Shown here: positions 1 through 7,739 of the stretch, in pieces
Numbering within the stretch: position 1 is the stretch's first letter
Layout of the letters: each line of letters begins with the position of its first letter
NCBI GenBank assembly: GCA_900316075.1
Contig: ONBT01000007.1
Coordinates: 1-64,000 of the forward strand
Direction: 5' to 3'
Length of the DNA stretch: 64,000 bases
From: an uncultured Lachnospiraceae bacterium
GTDB lineage: Bacteria; Bacillota; Clostridia; Lachnospirales; Lachnospiraceae
Position numbers and translations under genes: made by a program
Notes under the pieces: model-generated
Told to the model about the DNA's origin: nothing
Seen by the model: only the letters and a program-made list of their open reading frames with translations
Databases searched by the model: none

Positions 1-382
1 TCAGCTCATCCGCCGCCGCCTGGGTGTCAGTATTGCGCCAGGTCTCGAAGGGGTGCAGGAGCTTCATCTCCTTATCAAAAGCTAAATACCCGTGCATCAT
101 GGCCGAAATGCCAATGCAGCCGATTTTCGTCAGGGACAAGCTATATTTTTGTTTGACATTATCCTTAAGATCCCCGTAGCACCCGGCCAGCCCGGCCCAG
201 ATGTCGTCCAGGTGGTAGGTCCAGATTCCGTCCTCCAGCCGGTTCTCCCACCCGTAATTTCCTGTGCTGAGCACCGTCCCGTCCAGCGCCGTCAGTACAG
301 CCTTGATGTTCGTCGACCCGAACTCAATACCCAGAGCGGTCTTCGCGGAACTAATCACCGCCTTCTTCTCATTTTCCGTCAT
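1..382 (-). CDS. FGGY-family carbohydrate kinase, N-terminal part (cut by window edge)
   Basis: The reading frame starts at ATG 382-380 and runs off the left edge, giving about 127 residues. It opens with a phosphate-binding region containing GIEFGSTNIKAVL, followed by GCIGISAMMHGY and ETWRNTDT, which is the usual start of FGGY sugar kinases (ATP-dependent phosphorylation of pentuloses such as L-ribulose or D-xylulose). It lies downstream of araD on the same strand, which favours a ribulokinase-type role, but the specificity cannot be read from this fragment. A family A repeat cluster separates the two genes, so they may not share a clean operon. Confidence 0.8.
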   Translation of the reverse strand, partial: MTENEKKAVISSAKTALGIEFGSTNIKAVLTALDGTVLSTGNYGWENRLEDGIWTYHLDDIWAGLAGCYGDLKDNVKQKYSLSLTKIGCIGISAMMHGYLAFDKEMKLLHPFETWRNTDTQAAADEL

Positions 383-399
383 ACGTTTTCTCCTTATAT

Positions 400-580
400 G
401 GGGACAGGAACCCTCTCTGCCGCACTAACACTGGCTCCCAGCGGTTTCTCCTATGGGGGTCAGGTACCACTGTTGATAACTCCTGCCAACCGCGCCGGTG
501 CCAGGTTTGATGGGGACAGTCCCTCTCTAAGTCAACAGGCACGGGCCCTACAGCCATTTTCAACAGTGGTTCCTGACCCT
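400..580. repeat. Family A repeat cluster 1
   Basis: Opens with GGGGACAGGAACC, contains GGGGTCAGGTACC followed by CTGTTGATAACTCCTG near 458-480 and a GGGGACAGTCCC box, and closes with GGTTCCTGACCC. It fills the whole gap between araD and the kinase. Confidence 0.85.
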
Positions 581-592
581 CTTTACAGCACC

Positions 593-1291
593 TTATGCTT
601 TCTGTCCGTAATAAGCATTCGGCCCGTGTTTGCGCTCAAAGTGCTTGTCAACCATATAGTCCGGTGTCGGGGCGGCGGCGGGGTTCAGGATCTTCGTATA
701 GATGTTCATCTTCGCGACCTCCTCGAGGACCTTGGCGTTATAAACCGCGTTGCCCGGGTCCGTGCCCCAGGTAAAGGGCCCGTGGTTCTTGCAGACGCAG
801 CCGGGCACATATACATGACTAATATTTCTCCGTTCGAATTCCTCGACGATTGACTTTCCGGTATTGCCCTCGTAGTCCTCGGCAATCTCTTCCTTCGTAA
901 GGTTCCGTACGCAGGGAACCGGGCCATAGAAATAATCGGCGTGGGTCGTGCCCATGCACTCTATGTCCAGGCCAGCCTGGGCATAGGCTGTCGCATGCGG
1001 CGAATGAGTATGGACGATGCCCCCGATTTCGGAGAAGTGATTATACAGATATGTATGTGTGGGTGTGTCTGTAGATGGATTGTACCGTCCCTCAACTTTT
1101 TTCCCGCTCAGGTCCATAACTACCATGTCCTCAGGCTTCAGGTCCCCGTAAGGCACGCCCGAAGGCTTGATGACAAAAAGTCCCTTTTCACGGTCGATTC
1201 CGGACACATTCCCCCAGGTAAACGTCACAAGGCCGTACTTGGGAAGCAGCATGTTCGCCTCGTAGACCTTTTTTTTCAGTTCTTCAAGCAT
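593..1291 (-). CDS. araD: L-ribulose-5-phosphate 4-epimerase
   Basis: A 232-residue class II aldolase/epimerase that interconverts L-ribulose 5-phosphate and D-xylulose 5-phosphate in pentose catabolism. Visible family signatures are TWGNVSGID near the N-terminus (substrate phosphate loop), [13 protein letters not shown] (two metal-binding His), TTHADYFYG and KNHGPFTWG (third His). Length is normal for AraD/UlaF/SgbE. The start at 1291 is preceded by an AGGAGAG ribosome binding site; an upstream in-frame ATG at 1336 has none. Together with the downstream FGGY kinase it suggests an arabinose-type pentose pathway. AraD, UlaF and SgbE cannot be separated by eye, so the symbol is the commonest name. 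Confidence 0.88.
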   Translation of the reverse strand: MLEELKKKVYEANMLLPKYGLVTFTWGNVSGIDREKGLFVIKPSGVPYGDLKPEDMVVMDLSGKKVEGRYNPSTDTPTHTYLYNHFSEIGGIVHTHSPHATAYAQAGLDIECMGTTHADYFYGPVPCVRNLTKEEIAEDYEGNTGKSIVEEFERRNISHVYVPGCVCKNHGPFTWGTDPGNAVYNAKVLEEVAKMNIYTKILNPAAAPTPDYMVDKHFERKHGPNAYYGQKA

Positions 1292-1496
1292 TTTTCTCTC
1301 CTGTCGGGACACCGGGATGCTCCTCCCGTCCCTCAACCATCTGCATCAATGTTCTATAACTGTCGGGACACGAGATACTGCCCCATGTCCCTCTTACTGC
1401 CGATATAATAGTCCTCGCACATTTTTCATGAAATTGCGATTTCCGCCGCGGGGCTTTCAGCTTGTTACCAATTCCGACTGAAAATATGGTAGAATA

Positions 1497-1793
1497 GGGG
1501 TCAGGAACTCCGTCTGACATTTTCTGTCAGCCGCAGTACTGCTGATTTCAAAGGGGTCTGACCCTCTCGCAGCCAGTGCCTGTGCGGCCTGCAGAAGTTA
1601 TCAACAGCGGTACCTGTCCCCTAGGACATAAACAGCCTTCTCGGCCAGTACTCGTCCTGACTTGATGGTTCCTGTCCCCCTCCCAGTCAGTTATGGCAAG
1701 GCCTGCAGGAGTTTCCAGTCATGGTTCCTGACCCCCCTGCAGAAAACTGCTGAAACGCCGTGCCTGTGTGGCAACAGCGGTACCTGACCCCCC
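1497..1793. repeat. Family A repeat cluster 2
   Basis: A large cluster with GGGGTCAGGAACTCC at the left, internal GTTATCAAC with GGTACCTGTCCCC, and GGTACCTGACCCCC at the right. It ends 15 bases before the AraC start. The 200 bases to its left (1292-1496) hold no gene, only two copies of GTCGGGACAC at 1303 and 1362. Confidence 0.85.
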
Positions 1794-1808
1794 ATAGAGG
1801 TAGATGTT

Positions 1809-2966
1809 ATGCTTCTCGACATTGTAAAAAAATACACCATCCACGAGCCGAACGTACTGCCGGCGGACCACCCGCTGAACGGGCGGCTCATCCAGCCCCA
1901 ATACAGCCGGACGGCCGTCGAGGTGAAGACCTATCCCCTGCTCGAAAGCGAGCGGATTTTCGTCACATTCATCCTGATGACCGGACGCTACGTGCGCGCG
2001 ACCATGTATCCTGCGCCGACCCGCTACGTCATCCGCCGTCCATACGTGCAGGGAACCGAGACCCAGCCCCACACCCACGACTACATCGAGCTCGGGTATG
2101 TGGCATCCGGCCCCTTCCGCCAGATCATCATGGGCAAGACCATCACCTTCCGCACGGGCGACCTGATCCTGATCGACAAGAACTGCATCCACCAGGACAT
2201 TCTCGACGACGGGGCCTGCATGCTCTTCTTTGGCATCAGCAACACCCTCTTCACGGAAATCATCAACGAAGGCTACGCCGACGAAAAGATCACCCGATTC
2301 CTGCAGGAGGCCCTGGTCACGAGGAAGAACCTGCAGCAATTCCTGCATTTCCGCCGCATCAATACTAATGTAAACCCCTCTTCTCCTTTCTCCGATGTAG
2401 AGGACCAGTCCTCTTCCCAAGATATGGAAACGTTCCCAATTTCCAAAAATAAGCAAAAAAAGAGCTCCTCCGAAGCAGCTGTCCCGGATGAGCTTGAAAT
2501 CTGTCTGACCCAATTGGTTGAAGAACTGCTGGACGACAAGCCCGGCACAGCCTACATCCGTAAGGGCCTTCTCATGCGCCTTCTGCGCATTCTCTCCACG
2601 GAATACGACTTTTCCCTCTCCCGGGACCAGAAGGCCGCGGTCCGTGGGATGGTCTATGACGGGGTCCTGGACTATATCCGCAGCCACCTGGCTACAGTAA
2701 CCGTAAAAGACCTCTGCCGGGAATTCCACTTCCAGGAAGACTATTTCAACCGCATCATCCGGGAAAATACCGGCATGACCTACTCTGCCTACGTGCAAAA
2801 GCTGCGTCTGGAAAAAGCTGCCGCTCTCCTGACCGGAGACAAGTCCCTTTCCGTCTCGGATATTGCCGAAGAAGTCGGCTACAACAACCGCGGCTTCTTC
2901 TACCAGCTCTTCAAAGAAGCCTACGGCATGACCCCGGCGGAATACAGGGTCAGGAACTCCGTCTGA
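1809..2966 (+). CDS. AraC-family transcriptional regulator with cupin-like sensor domain
   Basis: A 385-residue regulator. Residues about 70-140 form a cupin-type sugar-sensing domain (TQPHTHDYIELGYV, then GDLILIDKNCIHQ). Residues about 280-380 hold two helix-turn-helix motifs typical of AraC/XylS, with the signature SVSDIAEEVGYNNRGFFYQLFKEAYGMTPAEYR. It is divergent from araD and may control it. The last five residues, VRNSV, and the stop codon are supplied by repeat cluster 3, so the native end was probably just after AEYR. It also carries one copy of the TAATGTAAA word at 2366 inside an Asn-rich linker. Confidence 0.88.
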   Translation: MLLDIVKKYTIHEPNVLPADHPLNGRLIQPQYSRTAVEVKTYPLLESERIFVTFILMTGRYVRATMYPAPTRYVIRRPYVQGTETQPHTHDYIELGYVASGPFRQIIMGKTITFRTGDLILIDKNCIHQDILDDGACMLFFGISNTLFTEIINEGYADEKITRFLQEALVTRKNLQQFLHFRRINTNVNPSSPFSDVEDQSSSQDMETFPISKNKQKKSSSEAAVPDELEICLTQLVEELLDDKPGTAYIRKGLLMRLLRILSTEYDFSLSRDQKAAVRGMVYDGVLDYIRSHLATVTVKDLCREFHFQEDYFNRIIRENTGMTYSAYVQKLRLEKAAALLTGDKSLSVSDIAEEVGYNNRGFFYQLFKEAYGMTPAEYRVRNSV

Positions 2967-3184
2967 CAATTTCTGTCATCCGCACTGCTGCTGATTTTAA
3001 AGGGGACTGTCCCCCTCTCGCCCAGTTCTGGCGCGGCTCATATGAGTTATCAACAGTGGTACCTGACCCCCTATCTCAAAGCCGCCGTCAAGTGCACTGT
3101 TACTGCATATGAAGGTTCCTGTCCCCCTCAAGGGCAGCATTAAGGGGGCCCGTAGGAAGTATCAGAAGTGGTTCCTGACCCCCT
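2947..3184. repeat. Family A repeat cluster 3
   Basis: Begins inside the last codons of the AraC gene with GGGTCAGGAACTCCGTCTGA and ends with GGTTCCTGACCCCC ten bases before the yfbR stop. It fills a convergent gene junction. Confidence 0.85.
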
Positions 3185-3193
3185 ATAGGCCCC

Positions 3194-3772
3194 CTATTTG
3201 AGTTGGTCAAGGTTCAGTTCGTATGCCGGGATGCACTCGTCCAGGTAGATGTTCACCTCGGGAAGGCCCATGGCGATAATGCCCTGAAGGGTGGATTTCT
3301 CGGCGTTTTCGAATTCGCGGTTGCCGGATTTTCGCTCTTCGATGCACTTGATGTAGGCGGAAAGCTTGTCCGCGGCTTTTACGAGTTTTTTCTCGTAGGC
3401 GTACTCCTCTCCTACATCAAAGACCGGCCGGTAGTCTTCGCGCAGATCTTCAGGCAAGGCTTCGAGGAGGGAATGCTCTGCTTTGGCTTCGATATCCTTG
3501 TATACATTCTTGATGTCGGAATTAAAGTACTTGACCGGGGTCGGCATGTCTCCGGTCAGGATCTCACTCGTGTCATGATACATGGCCAGGACCGCGGCAT
3601 GGTCGGCGGCGAGGCTTTTACCGAGCCGCCGGTTCCCGATGACGCAGAGGGCATGCGCGATTACCGCCGTCTCCAGCGAGTGCTCTGCCAGGTTTTCGTT
3701 CGAGGAATTTTTCATTAAAGCCCAGCGGTCGATATACTTTAGGCGGGAAATTAATGCAAAAAAACGAATCAT
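3194..3772 (-). CDS. yfbR: 5'-deoxynucleotidase YfbR-like HD-domain protein
   Basis: A 192-residue HD-domain phosphohydrolase that in characterised relatives dephosphorylates deoxynucleoside 5'-monophosphates. Visible ligands are the His of AEHS near residue 31, the HD of MYHDTSEI near 70 with the YfbR-like TGDMPTPVKYFN that follows, and the Asp of KAADKLSAY. The start at 3772 follows AAGGAG at good spacing; the longer frame to 3820 would add 16 residues without a ribosome binding site. Confidence 0.87.
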   Translation of the reverse strand: MIRFFALISRLKYIDRWALMKNSSNENLAEHSLETAVIAHALCVIGNRRLGKSLAADHAAVLAMYHDTSEILTGDMPTPVKYFNSDIKNVYKDIEAKAEHSLLEALPEDLREDYRPVFDVGEEYAYEKKLVKAADKLSAYIKCIEERKSGNREFENAEKSTLQGIIAMGLPEVNIYLDECIPAYELNLDQLK

Positions 3773-3783
3773 TTCTAATCTCC

Positions 3784-3812
3784 TTGAAAAGCAATGAAAA
3801 GCATGATATAGT
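3784..3812 (+). promoter_or_regulatory. Promoter of putative antitoxin RNA
   Basis: TTGAAA at 3784-3789 and TATAGT at 3807-3812 with exactly 17 bases between them. It points rightward towards the antisense RNA described next. Confidence 0.6.
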
Positions 3813-3818
3813 ACAAGC

Positions 3819-3908
3819 ATAAAGAGGCGTTGCCAGTAGACGGTTAACCCTTTTTGGTTTAGCTAAAAATAACCGCTAACTTTCTGAGGGTGTGGCGGTT
3901 ATTTTTTT
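3819..3908 (+). ncRNA. Putative antisense antitoxin RNA of a type I system
   Basis: An RNA of about 90 bases is inferred from the promoter at 3784-3812 to the hairpin AAAATAACCGC...GCGGTTATTTTTTT (about 3864-3908). The hairpin has a run of T on either side and can act as a terminator in both directions. The RNA would be antisense to the 3' end of the toxin mRNA, the arrangement known from TxpA/RatA-type loci. Ends are inferred, not seen. Confidence 0.5.
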
Positions 3909-4050
3909 ATCCATTTTCCTATAAAAATTCCAATTGAAACGCAGGAAATGGTATAGGTAACCAAATCCATCAACTGATATATAGTCATATGGACCACCCC
4001 CTTCCCATTTCTGAGTCAAGGGTTAACCGCCTACCGTTTTTGGCAACGCC
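3826..4050. repeat. Inverted repeats flanking the type I toxin-antitoxin locus
   Basis: GGCGTTGCCA...GGTTAACCC at 3826-3850 is matched in reverse by GGGTTAACC...TGGCAACGCC at 4020-4050. These arms enclose the toxin frame and would lie in the 5' parts of both the toxin mRNA and the antisense RNA, so they could form an intermolecular duplex as well. Confidence 0.7.
3899..3988 (-). CDS. Small hydrophobic toxin peptide, holin-like type I toxin
   Basis: A 29-residue frame from ATG 3988 to TAA 3899: a short polar start MTIYQLMDL, a hydrophobic middle VTYTISCVSIGIFIG that can span a membrane, and a basic end KWIKK. This is the layout of small membrane toxins annotated as holin-like (TxpA/Hol_Tox type). 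A purine-rich GGAAGGGGGTGG lies 5-8 bases upstream. The AACCGCC...GGCGGTT terminator directly after the stop is also typical of these loci. It sits between yfbR and rep, where it could stabilise the replicon. Confidence 0.65.
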   Translation of the reverse strand: MTIYQLMDLVTYTISCVSIGIFIGKWIKK

Positions 4051-4057
4051 CATTATT

Positions 4058-4086
4058 ATCTTAGCATGCAAACATACGTTTGTCTA
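4058..4086 (-). promoter_or_regulatory. Promoter of the type I toxin mRNA
   Basis: On the minus strand, TAGACA (complement of 4081-4086) and TAAGAT (complement of 4058-4063) are separated by 17 bases. Transcription would start near 4050, giving a 60-base structured leader before the toxin start. Confidence 0.55.
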
Positions 4087-5265
4087 CTATTTATTTAATA
4101 ATTTGAGTTCCAGCTGTTCGAAATTGTACTGATGTGTATTCACAAGCTCCGGCTGGCGGGAAGCGGTCTTTGCGGCCGCTTTTTTTGCGCCTTTTGATGG
4201 AGCTGCCTTGTAGCCCTCGCGGACAGCGGAAACCATGAAGCCCGTAGGGTTTTCGACGGCGCGAGCCTGTGCGAGCGCCGCAGCCGCGGAGCGGATTTTC
4301 TCGATGTCGAAGTCCGCTGCCTCTGCGACTGCGTCCAGATCTTTGGTCTTCCAGCCCGTCCCCAAAATGTCTCTCATTTCGTCTATGAACTCAAACTTCT
4401 CGTCTTTCGTGAGTTCCCGGCGCTTTACATTAGTATCATGCTGCTTTTCGACGACGGATTTTTTCTCGATTGTGAAGAGAACCTTGTAAATCTTGCCTCC
4501 GCGGCCCGAACCCAGCGTGTCATAGGTAATGAAAATGTCCGACAGCTCGTTGATTTCCTTCGTCGCCTTTTTCAGGATGCGGTTGTTGAAGTCGGACCAA
4601 CGGTCGTACGTCCGTTCAGGTGCCGCCTCGACGGCCTTTTCGTAATTCGGCGCCTCCTGCCCGTTCAGAATCCTCTGGACCTTGTCGCTGTTCGCGTTCA
4701 CGACGCCGAGCTCCAGCTTCAGTTCCGAAAGGTCGAAATCGATGTGATAAACGCCTGTATCGGCCTTCCCGCGCGGGCTGTAGGCTTTCGACTTCAGAAG
4801 CTCATACAGGCGGAAACTGCTGTCGTACTTGAACGACAGCATGGTCGGCAGGTTCAGAATTGTGAAGTTCTCGGTCAGATTTTTGATGTATTTCTTCAGG
4901 TGGTGATTGAACTCGATCGTGAACACGCCGTCATCGTACATGGCCTTCGTGACGACCGAAATGTACTCAAAACTGTGCTTTTCGGGGTCCGTCCAGCCGA
5001 TGGTCCGTCCGGTCATAGCCTGGGACACCGCGTCAAGCTTTTCATAGAAGGAACCGGAATTCGTCCGGAAGAGCTTTTTCAGCTCCGAAGCCTTCATCGC
5101 AACAATCAGATTGCCGCCTCCGTCCTCCTCGTATTCCGAATTCGAAATCTTCGACAGGGAAACGGCCATGAGCCGGTTCTCCAGCAGAGAGGCCTTGTAT
5201 TTCGTCGAGATCAGGAAGTTGCTGCGCTTATAATCCCTGTCTGCGAGCACGATTTCACTGCCCAT
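4087..5265 (-). CDS. Replication initiator protein, Rep_3 (RepB) superfamily
   Basis: A 392-residue protein with the features of iteron-binding initiators made of two winged-helix domains. It has an early segment SNFLISTKYKASLLENRLM, then AVSQAMTGRTIGW, FNHHLKKYIKNLTENFTILNL, and SFRLYELLKSKAY followed by ELKLELGV, the usual helix pattern of this family. The C-terminus after about residue 300 is a lysine/alanine-rich extension of unknown role. The start ATG at 5265 has GGAG upstream. Iteron-like repeats lie at 5491-6200, upstream of the gene, and an inverted repeat of the iteron half-site lies just before the start. It should open the origin and recruit the helicase. Confidence 0.82.
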   Translation of the reverse strand: MGSEIVLADRDYKRSNFLISTKYKASLLENRLMAVSLSKISNSEYEEDGGGNLIVAMKASELKKLFRTNSGSFYEKLDAVSQAMTGRTIGWTDPEKHSFEYISVVTKAMYDDGVFTIEFNHHLKKYIKNLTENFTILNLPTMLSFKYDSSFRLYELLKSKAYSPRGKADTGVYHIDFDLSELKLELGVVNANSDKVQRILNGQEAPNYEKAVEAAPERTYDRWSDFNNRILKKATKEINELSDIFITYDTLGSGRGGKIYKVLFTIEKKSVVEKQHDTNVKRRELTKDEKFEFIDEMRDILGTGWKTKDLDAVAEAADFDIEKIRSAAAALAQARAVENPTGFMVSAVREGYKAAPSKGAKKAAAKTASRQPELVNTHQYNFEQLELKLLNK

Positions 5266-5309
5266 GCGCTTCTCCGTTTCTTATGACTAATGTAAATCCA
5301 TTCGGGACA

Positions 5310-5417
5310 CCGGGGATGGCCCTTCCTGGCCCATGACATATTTTCGGGATGGATAGGACCATCCCCGGAATCCCTCTGCGTACGATATTATGGTTTTTCA
5401 CGACAATTAGGGGATGG
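5310..5417. promoter_or_regulatory. Putative rep operator: inverted and direct copies of GGGGATGG
   Basis: CCGGGGATGG at 5310-5319 and its exact reverse complement CCATCCCCGG at 5359-5368 form a 10-bp inverted repeat upstream of rep. Further copies are CGGGATGG (5345) and GGGGATGG (5410). The iterons contain the same CATCCCC sequence, so Rep dimers may bind here to repress their own gene, as known for other Rep_3 plasmids. Confidence 0.5.
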
Positions 5418-5490
5418 AAAACTCCAGAACTGCGTCGAAATGCGCTATAATCAGTTTCTGAAAGAGCCTGTTTCTGTGGCTCTCAGGAGC

Positions 5491-6200
5491 ATCCCCTTTT
5501 TGTCTCTTAAAACCTTACTTTGGGATTATAAGCCTTTAAAATCGGCCTTTCAAGAAAGATTTCGACGCAGATTTGGAGTTGAAATTCGTCATTTGCCCCC
5601 GATTTGTCACCCATCCCCTTTCTGTCGTTCAAATGCTCCTGCTCTGTCTATAGTAAATCCCCGTTTTGTCTATCAAAAGAAAAAGTGCACAAAAATCTTC
5701 TCTGTTTTTCGGTGAATTTTTTATCCGCAATGCGGACATTTTCCCAATCTTTTCTGCGCGACTCATTTCTCATTTGTTTCTGAAAAACCAGCTTCTCCCA
5801 TATCAACTTTCAAAATTGCTTTTCCAAGCCTAAAAATACATCTTTCCATAACAAAAGAGCCAACCGGAGGCATATTTCAGCCCGGTTGGCCCGCATATCA
5901 ACAAATTTTCAAACAACTAATTGAGTTGATTCCTGATTTAACTAACCATCTCTAGAGCTTATGCTTAGTTGAAACATGATGCCCCTTTTTTGTCGTTTAA
6001 ATGCCCTCTTCTGTCGTCAGTTTGTTTTTGAATGGCTCCGATTCGTCGTCGATTTGCCACTCCAAATTCGCGTTGAAACACCCAATGCGTCTATTTTTGA
6101 ACGGGATTCTAGTCCCTCATCTGTCGTCGATTCAGCATTCGGGAGGCTTTCAAACTTACCGCATTGCGTGTGGATACATCCCATTTTTGTCGTTCAAAAA
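5491..6200. other. Putative replication origin with degenerate iterons
   Basis: Eight related blocks resemble ATCCCC(T)TTTTGTCGTTCAAA: starts at about 5491, 5613, 5657, 5979, 6001, 6036, 6111 and 6178. The best copies share ATCCC or ATGCCC, a T-run, TGTC and TCAAA or TTAAA. All point rightward. Between them the DNA is AT-rich (for example 5690-5960), suitable for strand opening. No convincing gene is present between 5266 and 6292; short open frames here have neither ribosome binding sites nor recognisable products. Confidence 0.65.
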
Positions 6201-6292
6201 TTTCGGAATCTATTGTGTTTCCTGCACTTCAGCCTTTGGCAAGAAATAAAGAAAGTTGATGTTTTTAATTAATATATTGTGTGTTCACAGCT

Positions 6293-6862
6293 TTAATTAT
6301 ATCGATCTTCCAGAATCAGGTTCAGAAGATCATTCATGGATGTTCCCAGTTCTTCAGCCTCTTCCCTCAAATGCTCTGAATTCGAAGGGGTCAGAAGGAA
6401 ATTCTTACGGATATTTTTTCGTTCTTTTACCATGGACTGGAACTGGGTCTTTCCGGCCTTTACAACGCTTGTGAGGCGGTCTTCAGGTTCTGAAACTTTT
6501 TCTGCTGCGGCCGCTGCTCTGGTTTCTTCTAAGGCCTTTTTTGCTTCTTCTGCTGCTTTTCTTTCCGCTTCGAGCTTTTCTGCGGCTAATCTCTCTGCCT
6601 CTTCCTTTTCAGCCTGTATGCGGGCTCTTTCAGCCTCTTCTTCCTGACGGGCTTTCTCTGCCGCTTGTGTCTTTGCTAATTCTTCAGCTTGTGTCGCCTT
6701 TTCCAATTCAGCAGCTTTTGCAGCTTCTTCTATAGTTGCTTCTATTTTTGCTGCTTCTGCCTGTTTCTCTGCAGTTTTCCGGGCAGCATCTCTTCTTCTC
6801 TCGGTCGACATTTGATTCAACAGGCTTAGTGTACTTGACGCTGCGGGCTTTGACTTGGACAT
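6293..6862 (-). CDS. Partition partner protein: long coiled coil plus C-terminal ribbon-helix-helix
   Basis: A 189-residue protein that begins 4 bases after the parA stop, with GAGGAG inside the end of parA as its ribosome binding site, so the pair is translationally coupled. Residues about 20-120 are an unbroken run of Ala, Glu, Lys and Arg that should form one long charged coiled coil. The last 45 residues (NFLLTPSNSEHLREEAEELG, then TSMNDLLNLILEDRYN) look like a ribbon-helix-helix DNA-binding domain. Partners of small ParA proteins often are RHH centromere-binding proteins, but the long coiled coil is unusual. It is not a classical HTH ParB. Confidence 0.7.
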   Translation of the reverse strand: MSKSKPAASSTLSLLNQMSTERRRDAARKTAEKQAEAAKIEATIEEAAKAAELEKATQAEELAKTQAAEKARQEEEAERARIQAEKEEAERLAAEKLEAERKAAEEAKKALEETRAAAAAEKVSEPEDRLTSVVKAGKTQFQSMVKERKNIRKNFLLTPSNSEHLREEAEELGTSMNDLLNLILEDRYN

Positions 6863-6866
6863 TTCT

Positions 6867-7625
6867 TCACTCCTCTTCAAGGATTTCTTTTGTAACGCGG
6901 GCATAGTCAAAGGCCGCGTTGGAATTCGGGTAGGCATCAAACAGGGACTGGACCTGGTCCTGGGCTTTTTTGACGTCCTGGGAGATTCGAATTGGATTCT
7001 TGAATACTGGCATTCCGATTGCTTCTCCAACCTCAGGAAGGGTGTCCCAGAGCTTGCGATCCAGTTCATTTCGCTTGTCGTATGTGGTAAGGAGGATTCC
7101 AGCCACCTTTAGGTCCGGGTTTTCTTCTTCCTGTACGTCTCCGATGGTTTCTATCAGACGCTGCAGACCATCGATTGCATATTTCTCTGCCTTGATCGGC
7201 ACGATGACTTTGTCTGCTGCAATCAGGGCATTCAGCATATAAATACCCAAGTTGGGTGGTGTATCAACAATCGCGTAATCATAGGTTTTCTTCATCTTTT
7301 TCAGGGCCTTTTTCAGGACCTTGTAACCCCCGACCTGGCTCTGCAGCTCCATCTCTATGGTGGAGAGATTCGGATCGCCGGCAATGATGTCACCGAATTC
7401 TGTTTCCTGGATGGCCTGATCTGCCGTGCATTCCTTTTTGAAAAGGTCATATACGGTATAGGTATCATCGATTTCTGCCCTGTATGACGAGGTCGAGTTG
7501 GTCTGCGGGTCAACATCTATGAATAAAGTCTTGTATCCTGTATGTCTGAGGGCATCGGCAATATTCAGGGCCGTTGTTGTCTTTCCAACCCCGCCCTTTT
7601 GGTTTGCTATCGTAAAAATCTGCAT
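6867..7625 (-). CDS. parA: ParA-family partition ATPase
   Basis: A 252-residue ParA/MinD-type ATPase. It has the deviant Walker A motif KGGVGKTTTALN (residues about 10-21), FIDVDPQTNST (A' motif), AIVDTPPNLG (Walker B) and a late FKNPIRISQDVKKAQ. There is no N-terminal DNA-binding domain, as in type Ib plasmid ParA proteins that pair with RHH partners. It forms an operon with the gene at 6293-6862 and moves replicon copies by gradient-sensing on the nucleoid. The ribosome binding site is poor (AAAAAAGAAAA before ATG). Confidence 0.92.
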   Translation of the reverse strand: MQIFTIANQKGGVGKTTTALNIADALRHTGYKTLFIDVDPQTNSTSSYRAEIDDTYTVYDLFKKECTADQAIQETEFGDIIAGDPNLSTIEMELQSQVGGYKVLKKALKKMKKTYDYAIVDTPPNLGIYMLNALIAADKVIVPIKAEKYAIDGLQRLIETIGDVQEEENPDLKVAGILLTTYDKRNELDRKLWDTLPEVGEAIGMPVFKNPIRISQDVKKAQDQVQSLFDAYPNSNAAFDYARVTKEILEEE

Positions 7626-7636
7626 TTTTCTTTTTT

Positions 7637-7737
7637 GTCGCTTTTTTGGAAATTTCCGGTGCAGCGACTTTTCCTTTCAGATTTATGCTTTATTTTCAAT
7701 CTGTTGTAGTATACCATATCCATAGGTCTATGAACAA
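7637..7737 (-). promoter_or_regulatory. Promoter and possible operator of the par operon
   Basis: Minus-strand TTGTTC (complement of 7732-7737) and TATACT (complement of 7708-7713) are 18 bases apart. In the leader, GTCGC at 7637-7641 and GCGAC at 7664-7668 form an inverted repeat around GGAAATTTCC, a candidate site for autoregulation by the RHH protein. Confidence 0.5.
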
Positions 7738-7739
7738 GC

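Noticed and set aside
3826..4050. Inverted repeats around the small toxin as ends of an insertion sequence
   Set aside because: No transposase, no target duplication visible; the arms fit the leader structure of type I toxin loci better.
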